64,000 bases of DNA from Ficedula albicollis (Eukaryota > Chordata > Aves > Passeriformes > Muscicapidae). The position numbers were made by a program, and so were the translations under genes. The stretch lies in assembly GCF_000247815.1 (NCBI RefSeq), contig NC_021677.1, positions 40,774,417 to 40,838,416 on the forward strand, given 5' to 3'. Positions 49,991 to 62,340 of this stretch are shown one piece after another; position 1 is the stretch's first letter, and every line of letters starts with the position of its first letter. The notes under the pieces are model-generated. The model made no database searches and was not told the origin of the DNA. It worked only from the letters and a program-made list of their open reading frames with translations.

Positions 49991-50176
49991 GTGAGTATTG
50001 GGGGCTGCTGGCTGCAGTGGCCATGTCTGCACTAGCCTGGGTTTCCCTCCTGTCACAGCAGGGTGGCCAGCAGTGTGTTTTATAAGCTCCCTGTTTGGTG
50101 CTGTGCATGCATATTGGCAGCTGCTCCACCAGCTGCCTCTTCTCCCAGCTTGAGTTTGTGTCTCTGTGTGTCAGGC

Positions 50177-52348
50177 ATCCCGTACCTGGCTGGTCCAGTG
50201 CAGCAATTGGCAGCCATCTGAACTCAAACCCTGCGTGTGGACTGGGGTCTGCTGCAGCCAACATATCCCTAGGCTGGGGTGTGCACCCAGAGTAGAAGTC
50301 ACACGGCCTTGTTGCTTCTGGCATTGGTGTTGCCTCTCCAGCAGGGATGGGGTGTGAGGACAAGCGCTATGGAGCACTGACTCGGCCTGTGCCACAGGTG
50401 CTGCTGGCTGGGGGCTGCCCCTGCCCCATTGCTTGGGGTGGGTCCTGGCTTCACCTCCAGTTTCCTGGGATGGGGAAGGTGGATAGTTTCTGCTTGGCAC
50501 CACAGGCTGCCGTGTCAGGACCAGGGAGGTGCTTGGACAGTGTTTTCCTCATGTGGCTGTCCCATGTGTTGGTTGTCCAGTGTTTGACTCTGGCTGAGCT
50601 GGTGGTGAGTGTTTGCACCTCTACTGCCTGCAGATGGAGCTGGGAACCCACCATTTACGAGGTCCCACATTGGTGAGGGTGCTGGCTGCTGTTAGAACGT
50701 CCCATGAACAGTCTTCTGAGCTGAGCATTCCATCTGTGTGGGTTATCACGCATGATGCCTTATGAGGATGAGGTGTGTCCTCTGGAAGTGTGAGCAAGGA
50801 GGTGCTAAGATGATGTGAAAAGCTGGCTGGGATGAGCTGTGAGCTGAAGGCAGTAAGCTAGGAGTTCCAGGGAGCAACCTGCTCTCCAAATGGTACTGAC
50901 ACTTGATTTAGCCAAATTTTTTGGCAGAAGCTTAGCAGCAGCCAGGCCCACCTATGTAGAGAATCTGTGTTCTTTCCCCCCAGCTGTTTGAGGTGGACTC
51001 CTGTGGGTAGAACTGGTATGAAGTAGTCCATCTGATCACCTTGCACAGGAGCTCTGTGCCCAAAAGAGTGTCCAGTTAGCTTGTGCAGCCTGGAAGTTGC
51101 TTGGGAAGGACTGGGCAGCTCTGCAATGGGAAGAGCTGAGGTTAGGATACTGTGGGAGGCCATTGTAAGGCCCTGGGAGATGCTAATGACATCCATTCCT
51201 CTATGGGCAAAACAGTCATGGATTTGCAGCTGAAGCCAAATTCTCTTCCAAGCTCTTGGCCTGGGTATTAATGCAGCAAATGGTCTGCAGTGCCTGTCTT
51301 CCTTCATGGGTTGGGGAAGAAAGAGGGTGACTCTGTGGCTGTGCTGTCTTCCTGGGCCCGGCTCCTTTCCTGGGGCATCTCGGGCACCTCTGAGCTGGCC
51401 CTGCAACTGCTGCTTTTGCTTTTTGTGGGCATGGGTTTGTGATGTCACTGGCATCTGTGTAACAGGGACAGGGCAGTTCTGCCCCACAGGAGATGCTGGA
51501 ATTGCTGAATGTCCTCTGAGCCAGCTGTTGAGGCACCATGTGGAGGAAAGATAAAACCCACTGATAGCCCCTGCGCTGCTACCTTCCATGCAGGTGGTTC
51601 CTCCCATGCATGGCCTGTGAAGCTGAGGAGCTGAAGACAGCAAATGGAGCTGCCCTTGGCAAGGCTTTGCAGCAAAAGCCTGAGGGAACTGAAGCAGTAG
51701 CTGCTTATCCCATGAGTAGCCAAGAAGCTGCCCACGCACAGTTTTGCAATGCAGCCTGCAGCTGCTTTCCTCTTGCAGGGCTCTGGAGCCCAGGAATGCT
51801 GGGTGCTGGCGTGCCACTCTGTGCTGCCTGGGAGCACAGGCTGCTTGCCGTGAGCCTGGGCAAGGCAGCTGGCTCTGCTCTGCTGGGGGCACCAGCATCT
51901 CCTGGCATTGAGGTGTTTGTGCACACAAAAACCCACCCAGTAGGTGTTGGGTGCTGGCCTCTCTGCAGGGTGATGGAGTCCCACTGGGAAAGCTGCTCTC
52001 CTCTTGGACAGGTGTAGGTAGATGCTGCTGGGCTCCTCCACCACTGAATTCCACCTGGGGTGCTCCCTCTGGGATTGAGCCCTGCCCCTCAGGCAGAGGA
52101 TCACCTCAGTCTCTGAGGCTGCTGGCTGAAGCAGTTCAGGAGGCATCCCCCAGACTTCAATCCACAGGGATGCCCTGGAGATCAACTGCTGGGACATGCT
52201 ATTGGGTAATACATTATCACTGTCCCATGTGCCTCTGAATAACATCCTAACCCTGAGCACCAGGGCCGTGTCACCTTTTTGAACTGAAATCCAGCAGAAG
52301 CAGATGGGGAAAACTTGCTTTCTTGAAGAAGAAAATTTCCATGCCCAG
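50177..52348. other. JDP2 intron, with long antisense open frames
   Basis: Intronic relative to JDP2. On the - strand two unusually long frames overlap: 398 codons (50858-52054) and 307 codons (51445-52368). Neither has a recognisable domain, and the second begins inside antisense CR1 sequence, so both are probably chance in stop-poor GC-rich DNA. Confidence 0.5.
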
Positions 52349-52505
52349 TGAATTTGTGGATTCCTCATACCTGGAAGTGTTCAAGACCAGGCTAGATGGG
52401 GCTTTCAGCAACTGCTGAACTGGAAGGTGTCCCTGCCTGTGGAAGGAGGATTGGAACTATGTGGTCTTTTAGATCTCTTCCAAACCTTTCTATATTTTCA
52501 TGAAG
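52349..52505 (+). mobile_element. CR1 LINE 3' end in JDP2 intron
   Basis: gattcctcatacctggaagt, gttcaagaccaggctagatg, gggctttcagcaactgctga, ggtgtccctgcctgtggaag and ttggaactatgtggtctttt follow the CR1 3' end, closing with ctcttccaaacctttctata. 5'-truncated, inactive, same orientation as JDP2. Confidence 0.9.
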
Positions 52506-54012
52506 GTACAGGAGCTGTAGTCAAAAAGCAGAGCCAAGAGTTCAAGCTGGTTCTGTCCGTGTTGAGCCACCTTCCTTGGGCATCTGCTCTCCATCTAAAG
52601 GACAAAGACCTTTGCTGGACCCTTTCTAGGGTCAGAGACAGACCATTTATTCTGTAATTTTATTTGAATGGACCAACAGGGCATGGAAATGTCAGGTGGT
52701 TCCCAGGGCTGGTGCAGTTGCTGGTTGCTCTTCCAGTTGCTGTTACACTCCAAGATGGACTTTTGAAGCCAAAAGTTTGGGGGTGGTTTTGAGCTTTGGA
52801 GCTGTGAGCACATGCTGTCTCTCTGCATCCTCCTAGTAATCCTTGAACTAAAAGGCCAAGAAGCTGTCTTATGGGTAGATTAGTAGTTGGTGAATGTGCA
52901 GAGGGGAATTGCATCTACCTTGATGTCCACCTCCTCTTAATTTCTGTCAGGAAATTTTGTAAGACCTGGCAAAGGAATGTAGAGTTAGTGCCTTGCAGAT
53001 TACTTCTGCTAACCTGTCACATCTAAGTTACGTGGGTGCAGTGCAAGCTGTCCATTTCTGACTGGATTTGGGGGTATCAGTGCAGTTCCATCCTAGTTCT
53101 CCCAAGTGTGATACACTGGTGCATCATGACACTGCCTTGGCAAAGGAATGGTGGCAGCCTGGCATTATGGAAATCTGTGCATAGCTTGTGCTGGCTTTGC
53201 TTAATATTTTAGCCCCAGCTAAAAAAGCAACTTTGGTATAATGCTTGCAAAGTAAGGTAGAAAAGATGCAAAACTGTTAGTACTATAAAGCTTAGACATC
53301 GCCTTCTGCAGCATGCTATGTCCTGTGTATTGGACCTGCAGCTTTCTTAAGCTACCCCTTCACCCTACCTTTGAGTCCACTTTTCATCCAGTCCTTGTGC
53401 ATCACACTGGGATGTTTTGATCAGTGGGTTTTGGATGTGGTGACTGTTAGCAGTGTGCACAATCTACTGTGGATGATGGCACCTGCAGCCTTCATTACCA
53501 TCAGGCACTACTTGTGTGTCTACACGTGGAGTGATCTTGTGGCCACTGGGTATCAGTCAATAGGAATTAGGCAGTTCAGTCTGATACCTCAAATTTCAGA
53601 GACCCAGGCCAAATGTGGATGAAGGCACTGGGGACCTTTTCTTCTCTATTCCTGCTACGAAGTAACTTCACAGGGCTTTCCAGCACCCAGGTTTTTCTTG
53701 AAGGAGTTGGTTTGTGTTCTTGGATGTAGGCATGCCATAGGCTACTTACACAGGCTTTGCAACATATATCCACAAATAATTTGGTAATGGGTTTCTAAGC
53801 CATAGGGTTACAGGTTACAGGGTATAGGTCTCCCTCTCTGTGTTCCCACGAGGTGGAGGTAGAGGCTGTAGCAGCAGCACACCTGGTTCCAGTGAGGTCA
53901 TGGTGGCTGCCACATTGCCCTGCCAGGGGTGGGGCTACAATGTGCTCACCCCTACCTCCTGCCCCAACCCACACCTGCTGGCTCTGATCTGGGTTTCTCT
54001 GTCTTCTTGTAG
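52506..54012. other. JDP2 intron, remainder
   Basis: No repeats or exons recognised. Ends in a pyrimidine-rich tract (gtttctctgtcttcttgtag) forming the acceptor of the next JDP2 exon. Confidence 0.7.
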
Positions 54013-54117
54013 CTGGATGAGGAAGAAGAGAGGAGGAAAAGGCGCCGAGAGAAAAACAAAGTAGCAGCAGCACGATGTCGTAACAAGAAGAAGGAGAGGA
54101 CAGAGTTCCTGCAGCGG
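54013..54117 (+). CDS. JDP2: JDP2 second coding exon (residues 68-102, basic region)
   Basis: Thirty-five codons between tcttcttgtag and the donor cgg|gtgggt, phase 0 at both ends. It begins LDEEEERRKRRREKNK, an acidic patch leading into the bZIP basic region. The DNA-contact signature N-x7-R is present (Asn82 to Arg90, in NKVAAARCR), with RNKKKERTEF following and the first zipper leucine at residue 100. This basic region is almost identical across JDP2, ATF3 and FOS relatives. The joining residues (KSE|LDEEEE and LQR|ESERLE) give a JDP2-like protein without gaps. Confidence 0.97.
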
Positions 54118-54947
54118 GTGGGTGCCCCAATCTATCCCAAGGCACAGCAGGGACCTCCCTAGAACAGTGCTCCAGCTGAGGGCAGCATTGCCTCCTGAAC
54201 TGTCCCTCTGCTACCCCTTGCTCCAGTGCCTTTCTCTGGGAACACACAGCCCCTGCTTTTCGTGAGGCTACGAAGGTGGTGGCCGTGTCCATGCTCAGGC
54301 AGAGCTTACCCCTGGTACCAGGGCTGAGTGGGCTGGAGGCTGGCTCTGGGCTTGTGGTGAGAGAGGGATGATAATGTCTCTGCCTCAGTGCTGGAGCAGA
54401 AATACCTATATGAGTATTGCACAGGACAGGCTGGCACTGTGCTGGCCCCATGACCGAAGTCCTAAAGATTTTCCCACTCAGAGGCTAGATGCCCATTCCA
54501 CCTCTAACCCCAAGGCAGAAAAACTGTCACAGCATCTTGCTGTTTTTCTGCAGTGGAGAGACATGGGTAGATGACACAGCATGAGACAAGGACTCATTTC
54601 ACAAGGACATGTCCTTACACATGGGCTGGGTGAAGACTTACCTGTGGGTTTGTTCCCAAACACCAGGCCACAAAAAGCAGCCAGGCAGAAGTTTTGCTGG
54701 GGTGCAGCAGAGACTTGCCCCAGGTGGTGGCTGTGTATTTCTGTCTGATGGCACTAAGTAGCACGAGGCAGCAGGGCTGGGGATGAGCTGCCTGGAGGGA
54801 GGTGATGCCTTGGCAGGTCTTCAGTCTGCTCCCCTGCTGCAGGGGCTGAGGGACAGCACTGAGCAGAGGTGGCATGTTGGCCAAATTGTGTCTCGTATCT
54901 TGTCCTGCTAGATAAAGTCACATGCGGTTGTGTTCCTGTCCTGCTAG
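54118..54947. other. JDP2 last intron, with a duplicated acceptor motif
   Basis: Intron of 830 bases. Near its 3' end the string tgtcctgctag occurs twice (54901-54911 and 54937-54947), 36 bases apart. The second is the acceptor used here; the first could act as an alternative acceptor (see findings). No repeat family seen. Confidence 0.75.
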
Positions 54948-55133
54948 GAGTCTGAGCGTCTAGAGCTCATGAATGCTGAGCTGAAGGCCCAGATAGAGGA
55001 GCTGAAACAGGAGAGGCAGCAGCTCATCCTGATGCTGAACCGGCACCGTCCCACCTGCATCGTGCGGACAGACAGCATCAAGACGCCCGAGAGCGAAGCC
55101 AACCCCCTGCTGGAGCAGCTAGAGAAGAAGTGA
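54948..55133 (+). CDS. JDP2: JDP2 last coding exon (residues 103-163, leucine zipper)
   Basis: Sixty-one codons plus TGA, after the acceptor ctgctag. Opens ESERLELMNAELKAQIEELK and holds the leucine zipper: with Leu100 from the previous exon, leucines fall at 107, 114, 121 and 128, then His135, the heptad pattern of JDP2/ATF3. After the zipper come NRHRPTCIVRTDS and a Thr-Pro at 148-149; Thr148 is the reported JNK-family phosphorylation site of mammalian JDP2. The protein ends NPLLEQLEKK. With the first two coding exons the total is 163 residues, as I recall for the human protein, and no key residue is missing. The zipper mediates dimerisation with Jun and related bZIP proteins in the nucleus. 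Confidence 0.97.
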   Translation, partial: ESERLELMNAELKAQIEELKQERQQLILMLNRHRPTCIVRTDSIKTPESEANPLLEQLEKK

Positions 55134-56010
55134 AGGTGGCACAGCGCCAGGAGGAGGAGACAGTGGCACAGGGTCTTCCAGGGTTTCTAATGTATGTACT
55201 GTATGAAGAACTGTGCACCCAGGCCTGGTGCAGCCAGGACCCGGTGGGCTTCCTTGGGAGCTATGGACCAAACATGGGAATGGAGAAGATCAGGAACCTG
55301 CCAACCATGTACTCTGAGGCTGGACCTGCGAGCAGAGCTGGTGGTGCAGTGAGGACAGCCTCCCTGTGATACCTCATCACAGCCCTTCAGCCTGCTCTGA
55401 GCCCTGGGACCCACAAAGCCACAGCGTGTCCTGCGAGGGCCGCGCAGCCCGTGGGTAGCAGGGGCTGCAGGCTGAGGCGTGGCAGCTGTGCAGTGCCCAC
55501 CACACCCTGCCCAGAGGCTGCCACTGCTCCTGGCACACGCTCCAGAGGGAAACCCAAACCTAAGAACCACAAACACTTGATGCAGCCCCATCTGGTGGGC
55601 AGGCCTGTCGGGGCTCGGTGGCGCAGGCGCCCCCCACAAGCACACTCAGTATAATGTTTACAGCCCAGCTGTCCGTGTCGGCCGTGCTTTTGAATGCACA
55701 TTTTTACACTTTTTTAAAGTATTTTTTACAAAGTTTTTATACAGTGATCTCTATATGGATTTATATAATCACTAGATGTGATCCCATAGAAATGTATGTT
55801 ATAATGGTCTGTTTGTTACAAACACATATGCCACAGTTATCTCCATTGTGTTACTTGTCTGGTAGCATCCAGCTCCTTTCCTGGCCTGCTGGGAAGGGGG
55901 TCCAAGCTGCCCTCTGCAGTGGTGTCGCTACCCTCTCCATCCATGTATGTCCTTCATAATACTCAGTTCTGTATCTCTCAGTAAATGTTACCTTTGTGTA
56001 TGCTGTCCTC
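55134..56010 (+). other. JDP2: JDP2 3' untranslated region (probable extent)
   Basis: Follows the stop codon without a plausible intron. It turns from GC-rich (55380-55660) to AT-rich near 55690-55830 (acacttttttaaagtatttt, acaaagtttttatacagtga, atggatttatataatcacta), a typical 3'UTR character. End estimated from the AGTAAA signal and downstream GT-rich sequence. Longer forms ending at AATAAA 56841-56846 or 57142-57147 are possible. Confidence 0.65.
55980..55985 (+). terminator. JDP2: Probable JDP2 polyadenylation signal (AGTAAA variant)
   Basis: AGTAAA, a known weaker variant of AATAAA, followed within about 30 bases by GT/T-rich sequence (ctttgtgtatgctgtcctcc, then tgtttgggt). Canonical AATAAA hexamers at 56841 and 57142 are alternatives for longer transcripts. 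Confidence 0.5.
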
Positions 56011-56959
56011 CTGTAGCTCTGTTTGGGTCAGCACTGTGGCAGGGCTGGACAGGCCAGGTGTGCTCCTGGCTGAGTGGCACAGTGGAGCAGATCCCAGAGC
56101 TGGTTTTGGTGGTTGTGTTAGCAGCTGTGGGCCAGGAGAATTCACCCTAGAAAGCTGGGAACCATAGAGGCAGCTCTGACTATTGTCAAGAAAGAAGTAG
56201 CTCAATGCTGTACCAAAGACAATAGGCAGGCATGGCTTGCCACTTGGAAAGGCAGAGGGAGACCATGTCATCCTTAACTGGTCCTTTGTGTTTCAGTCCC
56301 AAATACAGCAGTTTTAACTCATTTCAGGGATGAGAAAGAAACAGGGGAGCTATCACAATGTCCTTGTGCTGGTGCTCCATTCATGTGCCTTTTTGCTTCC
56401 TTCTGCCCAGACTGGAGTTCATGCTCAGATCTGACCTATTCCTCAGCTGCTGTAAGGAGCCAATATCCATTCTTTGAAAAACATGATACCTCTGCCTTTA
56501 AGCTCTGCTGAAAGGATGCAGAGCACGTGCTGGGCCTCCTTATCTTTTCTCTTTTTTTTCTCTCTGCAGAGTGTACATGGTAATAAATTCCCTCTTTGGC
56601 GCTCAGCGGGAGCTCCCTGTGGATACCAGATGATCCAGGCATCTTATCCACAGGCATCTTGTACTTTTTGCTCACCTGGAAAGCCTGTGTGCTCATCTCC
56701 ACTCAGGAGGCTCTCACTCATCTGCTACACAGATTCCAGCAGCACTGGTAGTGCTGTGGGTGCAGGTGCTGGCCTTTCTCTGGCAAATAGCCACATTGCA
56801 GTAAAAATTTCTTCTATGAACACAGCTGGCTTGGAAGAGAAATAAAAGGTGCCCTTTGAAAGCCAGCATGCTAGAAGCAGTTAGCAAAGGTAGCAGCAGT
56901 AGAGTGATGTATCTACATCAGTTTAATGCTCAGCTATGCCAGCCAAGGCTTGGGCAGGA
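56011..56959. other. Downstream flank of JDP2 or extended 3'UTR
   Basis: No exon recognised. AATAAA at 56841-56846 could end a longer JDP2 transcript. Confidence 0.5.
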
Positions 56960-57043
56960 GCTGAATCCTAGTACCTCCCAGGGGTTGCAATGAGATTGTC
57001 TTTAAGGTCCTTCCTAACCCAATCCACTCCCTGATTTTGTCAC
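56960..57043 (+). mobile_element. CR1 LINE 3' terminal fragment
   Basis: gttgcaatgagattgtcttt, aaggtccttcctaacccaat and ccactccctgattttgtca match the last part of a CR1 3' end (ttaaggtcccttccaacccaa-type sequence followed by a decayed octamer). Confidence 0.7.
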
Positions 57044-57744
57044 CCAAACAACCTTCTGCTGTATTCCAGTTGGTACCAAGGTGTTTGACACTCGAAGTTT
57101 AGGGCATTTCTTTTTCAGGTGACTTGGTTAGGCTGTAGCACAATAAAGTTAAAGCAGAGGGTTTGGGCCTCTTCCCCTTTATGCCACAGCCTATGAGTGT
57201 TGAAGGGAAAAGGTTCCATCTCTGTGCAGTGTGCTACACTGCAAAGCCCTCCTGGTTCCTGTAGGAGACAGGTTACTTAATATTCTTGACTCCAGTAGCA
57301 TCTGTCCTCTCAACACCCAGCTCCCACCTCCTCAGAATTAAAAATTTTGCTGTGGGACAGATGCTCTGTTGGACAGGCTTGTGCATTACAGTGACATGGC
57401 ATGGGCAGGAACAGAGGGCACATGCCAGGCACAGCCTGTGTTGCCACGTGCCAGAACATGCTCCCAAACCTAAAATGCCGTGGTTCTACCTGTGGCAGTG
57501 TCCTTACACTTAGATCCACTTCATGCACGTGCTGCTAATGTGGATTTGCTTGGAAAAGTCAACTGACACTTCTCAAAGGCCAGGAAGCCACCTCCTGGCC
57601 AACCCACACCACCCCATCCTGAGTTTGGAGCACTGTGGACCACTACTGGAGCAGAGCTGAAGGGATCTTGTACTTCTGGGACAGGGCCTGGTGCCAGTGG
57701 TGCTGGAGCTGGTAGTTGTGGGGCTGTTGCCAGCTCCACGTTCC
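57044..57744. other. Non-coding stretch, nothing recognised
   Basis: Contains AATAAA at 57142-57147. No exon recognised. Confidence 0.5.
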
Positions 57745-58630
<886 letters not shown>

Positions 58631-58631
58631 C

Positions 58632-59005
58632 AGCGGGCTGGAGCACCTCTCCTATGAGAAACGGCAGCGAGAGCTGGGGCTCTTCGACCGGGAGAAGAGG
58701 AGGCACCTCAGAGCACCTTTCCAGTACCTAAAGATCTCTGGGTAAGCTGGAGAGGGACATCACCAGGGCTTGTGGTGATAGGACAAGGAACAGCAGTTTT
58801 AAAGAGGAGGATTTGGATTGTATATAAGAACCTTTTAAAATGAGGTGTTGGATGCCCCATCCCTGGAAGTCTTCATGGCCAGGTTGGATAGGACTCTGAG
58901 CAAGCTGGCCTAGTGGGAGGAGTCCCTACACGTGGCAGGGGGTTGAAACTAGATGGCCTTTAAAGATCCCATTCAATTCAAGCCTTTCTGCCATTCTATG
59001 GTTCA
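58632..59005 (+). mobile_element. CR1 LINE 3' region
   Basis: cgggctggagcacctctcct begins the match, then agctggggctcttcgaccgg, ttccagtacctaaagatctc, ttgtggtgataggacaagga, ggatgccccatccctggaag, ggccaggttggataggactc, gcagggggttgaaactagat, ggcctttaaagatcccattc, ending ttctgccattctatggttc. Translation begins LEHLSYEKRQRELGLF, the CR1 C-terminal signature. It directly follows the CpG island. Confidence 0.93.
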
Positions 59006-62000
59006 TGCTGCCAACCCATGCTTCCATCAGATGGTTCTTGTTAAACATGTGAGCCCAGTTGACGACAATGCTGCTTCCTGGCCATTTCACCTGCAGGCCT
59101 CTCTGCTTCTGAGACACCTGAGGTAGTTTAACAACCAGGACCACCAGCAGGAATTTCCCGGGTGCCAGCAAGCCTCCTCCAGGACATGCCCATCTTCTGT
59201 TCTGTGAGATCCACATTCGGGTCATAACTCTTGTGCTCCTTCTCACACCCACTAGTAGTTGAGGACAGAGCCCTCCCCAGAGTGATGTGATACCATATTT
59301 TCCCTGAATCCCAGGCAGATGAGCTGCATCACTTTTCCATTGTTTAGATGCTTGTAATAGCTCTCTGGCGTCCTTCACATGCTACCCCTGTTCCCTCTGC
59401 AAAGCCACCCTTTCCTCTTCACTCCTAAGGAAAGGCAGGTACCACTTTGCCCAAAATCACCAGGCCTGAGGCAGTGGGGAATAAACTGCCTGGGACTCCA
59501 GCTACAGTAGTTTGGTGTGAGTGCTCTATACTGCATGCCCATCTCTTCTTCTTGCTGACAAGAGTGAGGGCCCATGGACAGCTAAAACTCAGTTTCCCCA
59601 GTTGTGTCTTGCCAGCTGCTCGCCCCTCTCTCCTGCAATCAGCTCATCCCAAACAGGTTGAGTAGGCCATCATGCTCCCAAAGTTTCCCTGTGGCCCCCT
59701 TCCTTTCCTCCTCATCCTCTCCCAGCCCACTGCCCCACCCCCTTGTAGACAAGGTATGTGTGCAGTTCTGGGGACAGGGGCATCCAGCCCCTCCCTCCCT
59801 TGGCTTGCAGCAGAGGATGCTTAGGGGTCATTACTTTGCAGTTTCCACAGTACTGTTCTCACTTTGTCTATGAAAAATTGTCCCCTCTGCCCTTCTTGTC
59901 AGTTGGCTGAGGGCAACTCCGTAACACTGTGGGAAGTGGTATTAACTAACCTTTGCCAGTGACCTGTCTCTCTTGTTTCATTTTGAGCCAAGGGCAACAG
60001 GTATTCATTCGTCTGTCCTTATTGGTTCTTCTGCTCAACTTGCTGGAAAACAAGCCCCAGAAATCCCCAGCCGTGATATTTACCAAGAGTCACGGAAACT
60101 GCTTTGATTACCATGGGTGCCGGACTCTGCTGAACACTACTGGCACCAGCATGGCCCATGGCTGGAGTCAGGGAAAACTGTGCTGCCAGGATGCCCACAG
60201 AGAAATGAGAAAAACCAACTTCTGCTTCCCTGAGCCTGGAAGCACCACCTGGCTCCCTATGGCTTTGCACACTTTTTGCTTATTTGTGATCAGTGGTTGC
60301 TGGTGATTGAAATGCTGGGGGGGAGGATGGTGGGAGGCAGGCAAGGGAAGCAAAGGGAATGGGTCCATGTGCCTCCCATGCTTGCAGGGAGGCATCATGC
60401 TCCTGCTGGGCTCAGGGAACTGCTCTGTGCACAGAGCTGGATGGATCTCCTCTTCCTGGTTAGGGCCATGAGTCTCCCCACACCATGCAGCTGGTGGGGT
60501 GGCCAGGGTAATTTCCCAGGTGGGTGACAGAGGCAGACAGGGAAGCTGCTGTCAGCAGTGTAGCCAGCCCCATGGGCAAGCAGCTTGCTGTCAGCAGCTC
60601 AGTCACCAACACTTTCCATATCAGGAAAAGATCCTTCCCTGCAGCCAGGAGGTTCTTGCTGGTTGGGGCCACCAGGAAGAGCTGGCACCCATGACATCAT
60701 GGCTGGAGTTTGCCTTTTCTCTGCATCTGAATCCCCAGGAGCAGAAGCCTTGGGAGCATCTGTCAGCTCAGGCTGAATCCTGCACTGCAACCGAGTTATA
60801 ATTCCAGGCACAGCCTGTGATGCTGTGATGCTTCCCCAAGCCTCAGCACGTGTGACAGCCTCAGTGGGTCTGCCTGCATGCAGCTGGGTCTCCTGCCCAG
60901 CACAGGTATTTCAGCTCCTCAGCACACACCTGGGGAGAAGGTGGTGAAGGAGCTGGTGCTCAGTCTGGCAGGGAGACACAGAGCAGCTCAGAAAGGCCAG
61001 AACCAGGCTTTGTAGCCCATGCATCATCTGGGGCTCACTTTGGGTTGAAGATGCAGTGTGTGGTTGTGGGATGAGAGAGCTTAATGACGCTGAGCCTTTG
61101 GTTTTGTCTGCCAGGGTCAGCAGGAAGTTATTCCCAATTAGCTAAAATGATGGGCTAATTTGGTGGTGAAAAACCCTCCTCCAGATGCCTTGCTGCAGAG
61201 TTTTCTTGCTGCAGGGTTTTCTTTGGTTTGGCTTTTTTAAGTGGAGCGACCAATTCAAGCAGACTTCGGCCCAGGGATATATTTGGTAGAGCAGTCAGTG
61301 GTATGACTGCCTGTGCTGATAATTTCTTTGTGAGCAAAGCCTACCCAGGGAGCAGGGAGGGAGCCCAGTTGTACTAGGATGACTTCAATGCTGATTAAGA
61401 ACACCTGCCAAGGGGTTTATTGAACTTCAGTCGCTTCCAAGAAGGAAGGAAGGACTATCCTCTCTCCAGTCCTGTGTCCTGCTGTGCTTGCACAAAGTGT
61501 AAGTGGGGTGCTATGGGGATTGGAGAAAGGTTAGGCCCTGTGGAGAAGGAAAAGCTTTTGCTGCTCAAGGCAGGAGGTGGGTAACTGTGGGTAGGACTGA
61601 CGGCTCTGCATCCCTGTCTAGTTCAAGGGACTCTGCTAGACAAAAAGACCCTGTATTAGCAAGGTGATGGACTTTTCCAGCCCTGGCTCCCAGCATTGCA
61701 ACCTGGAGCTCCCAGGAAATACCAGCATGAAACTACTTCCAGAAGCCCACGTGGGTTTTCAGCAAATGCAGAGTTTGGGTCTGTTTGACAAAAGGGTTTC
61801 ACTGCAGCCTGTCACGTCTCAGATGAAGCTTCAGGAACAGGATTGTTTGCCAGTAACCACCACCTTGTGCTGATGTTATCTAGTTTCTGCAGAATGAACT
61901 TGCTGAGTTGTCATCTGTGACACCGTCAGGGGAAGTCCTGACTCCTGACACTGCAGTTCCTGCCTCTGCTTTGCCATGGCCCCAATTCCAGCAGCATCAT

Positions 62001-62264
62001 CTAGGCTGGCTGGATTTGCTGGATACCTGCTTGTGCTGAAATGTCACGGGGTTGTCAGAAAGAACTGGGCAGTAAGACTGTGCTGCAGGCCTGTGGGCTC
62101 CCAAATCCAGTGCAGCCACTAGCAGGCTAACATGTGATTTCTGGCTGAGGATAAAATGGCTACTGACAGCTCATCTCAAGGTGGTGCTGAATGCTTGGTG
62201 ACCAGACAAGCAGCAAGAGGGGGTTTGCTCTAGAGCTAACATGTGGGTATTGGCAAGTACCTTG
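59006..62264. other. Non-coding stretch, nothing recognised
   Basis: Short frames on both strands (up to 150 codons) without recognisable domains; no BATF-like bZIP exon. No repeat family identified. Confidence 0.5.
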
Positions 62265-62340
62265 CAGTACGTGGGCTACTGACTTCTGTGACAGAGGCCT
62301 CACAGTACGTGGGCTACTGACTTCTGTGACAGAGACAAAC
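62265..62340. repeat. Tandem duplication, 38-bp unit, two copies
   Basis: cagtacgtgggctactgact at 62265 recurs at 62303; both continue tctgtgacagag. No differences within the shared core. Confidence 0.92.

Larger units (their letters stand above)
48881..50176. repeat. 648-bp head-to-tail duplication spanning a JDP2 coding exon
   Basis: Unit 1 is 48881-49528, unit 2 is 49529-50176; both start gtctcttcccttcctgacct. Each holds intron sequence, a 3' splice site, the whole exon and a 5' splice site. I see only about four base differences (ctatcgtacag/ttatcatacag; attcccctgt/attcccttgt; tccccgctt/tcccagctt), all in non-coding parts. Either a recent real duplication or two alleles placed in tandem by the assembler. 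Confidence 0.97.

Noticed and set aside
58632..58745. LEHLSYEKRQRELGLF... frame with gtaagc donor as a new exon next to the CpG island
   Set aside because: The sequence is CR1; the donor-like string is within the repeat.
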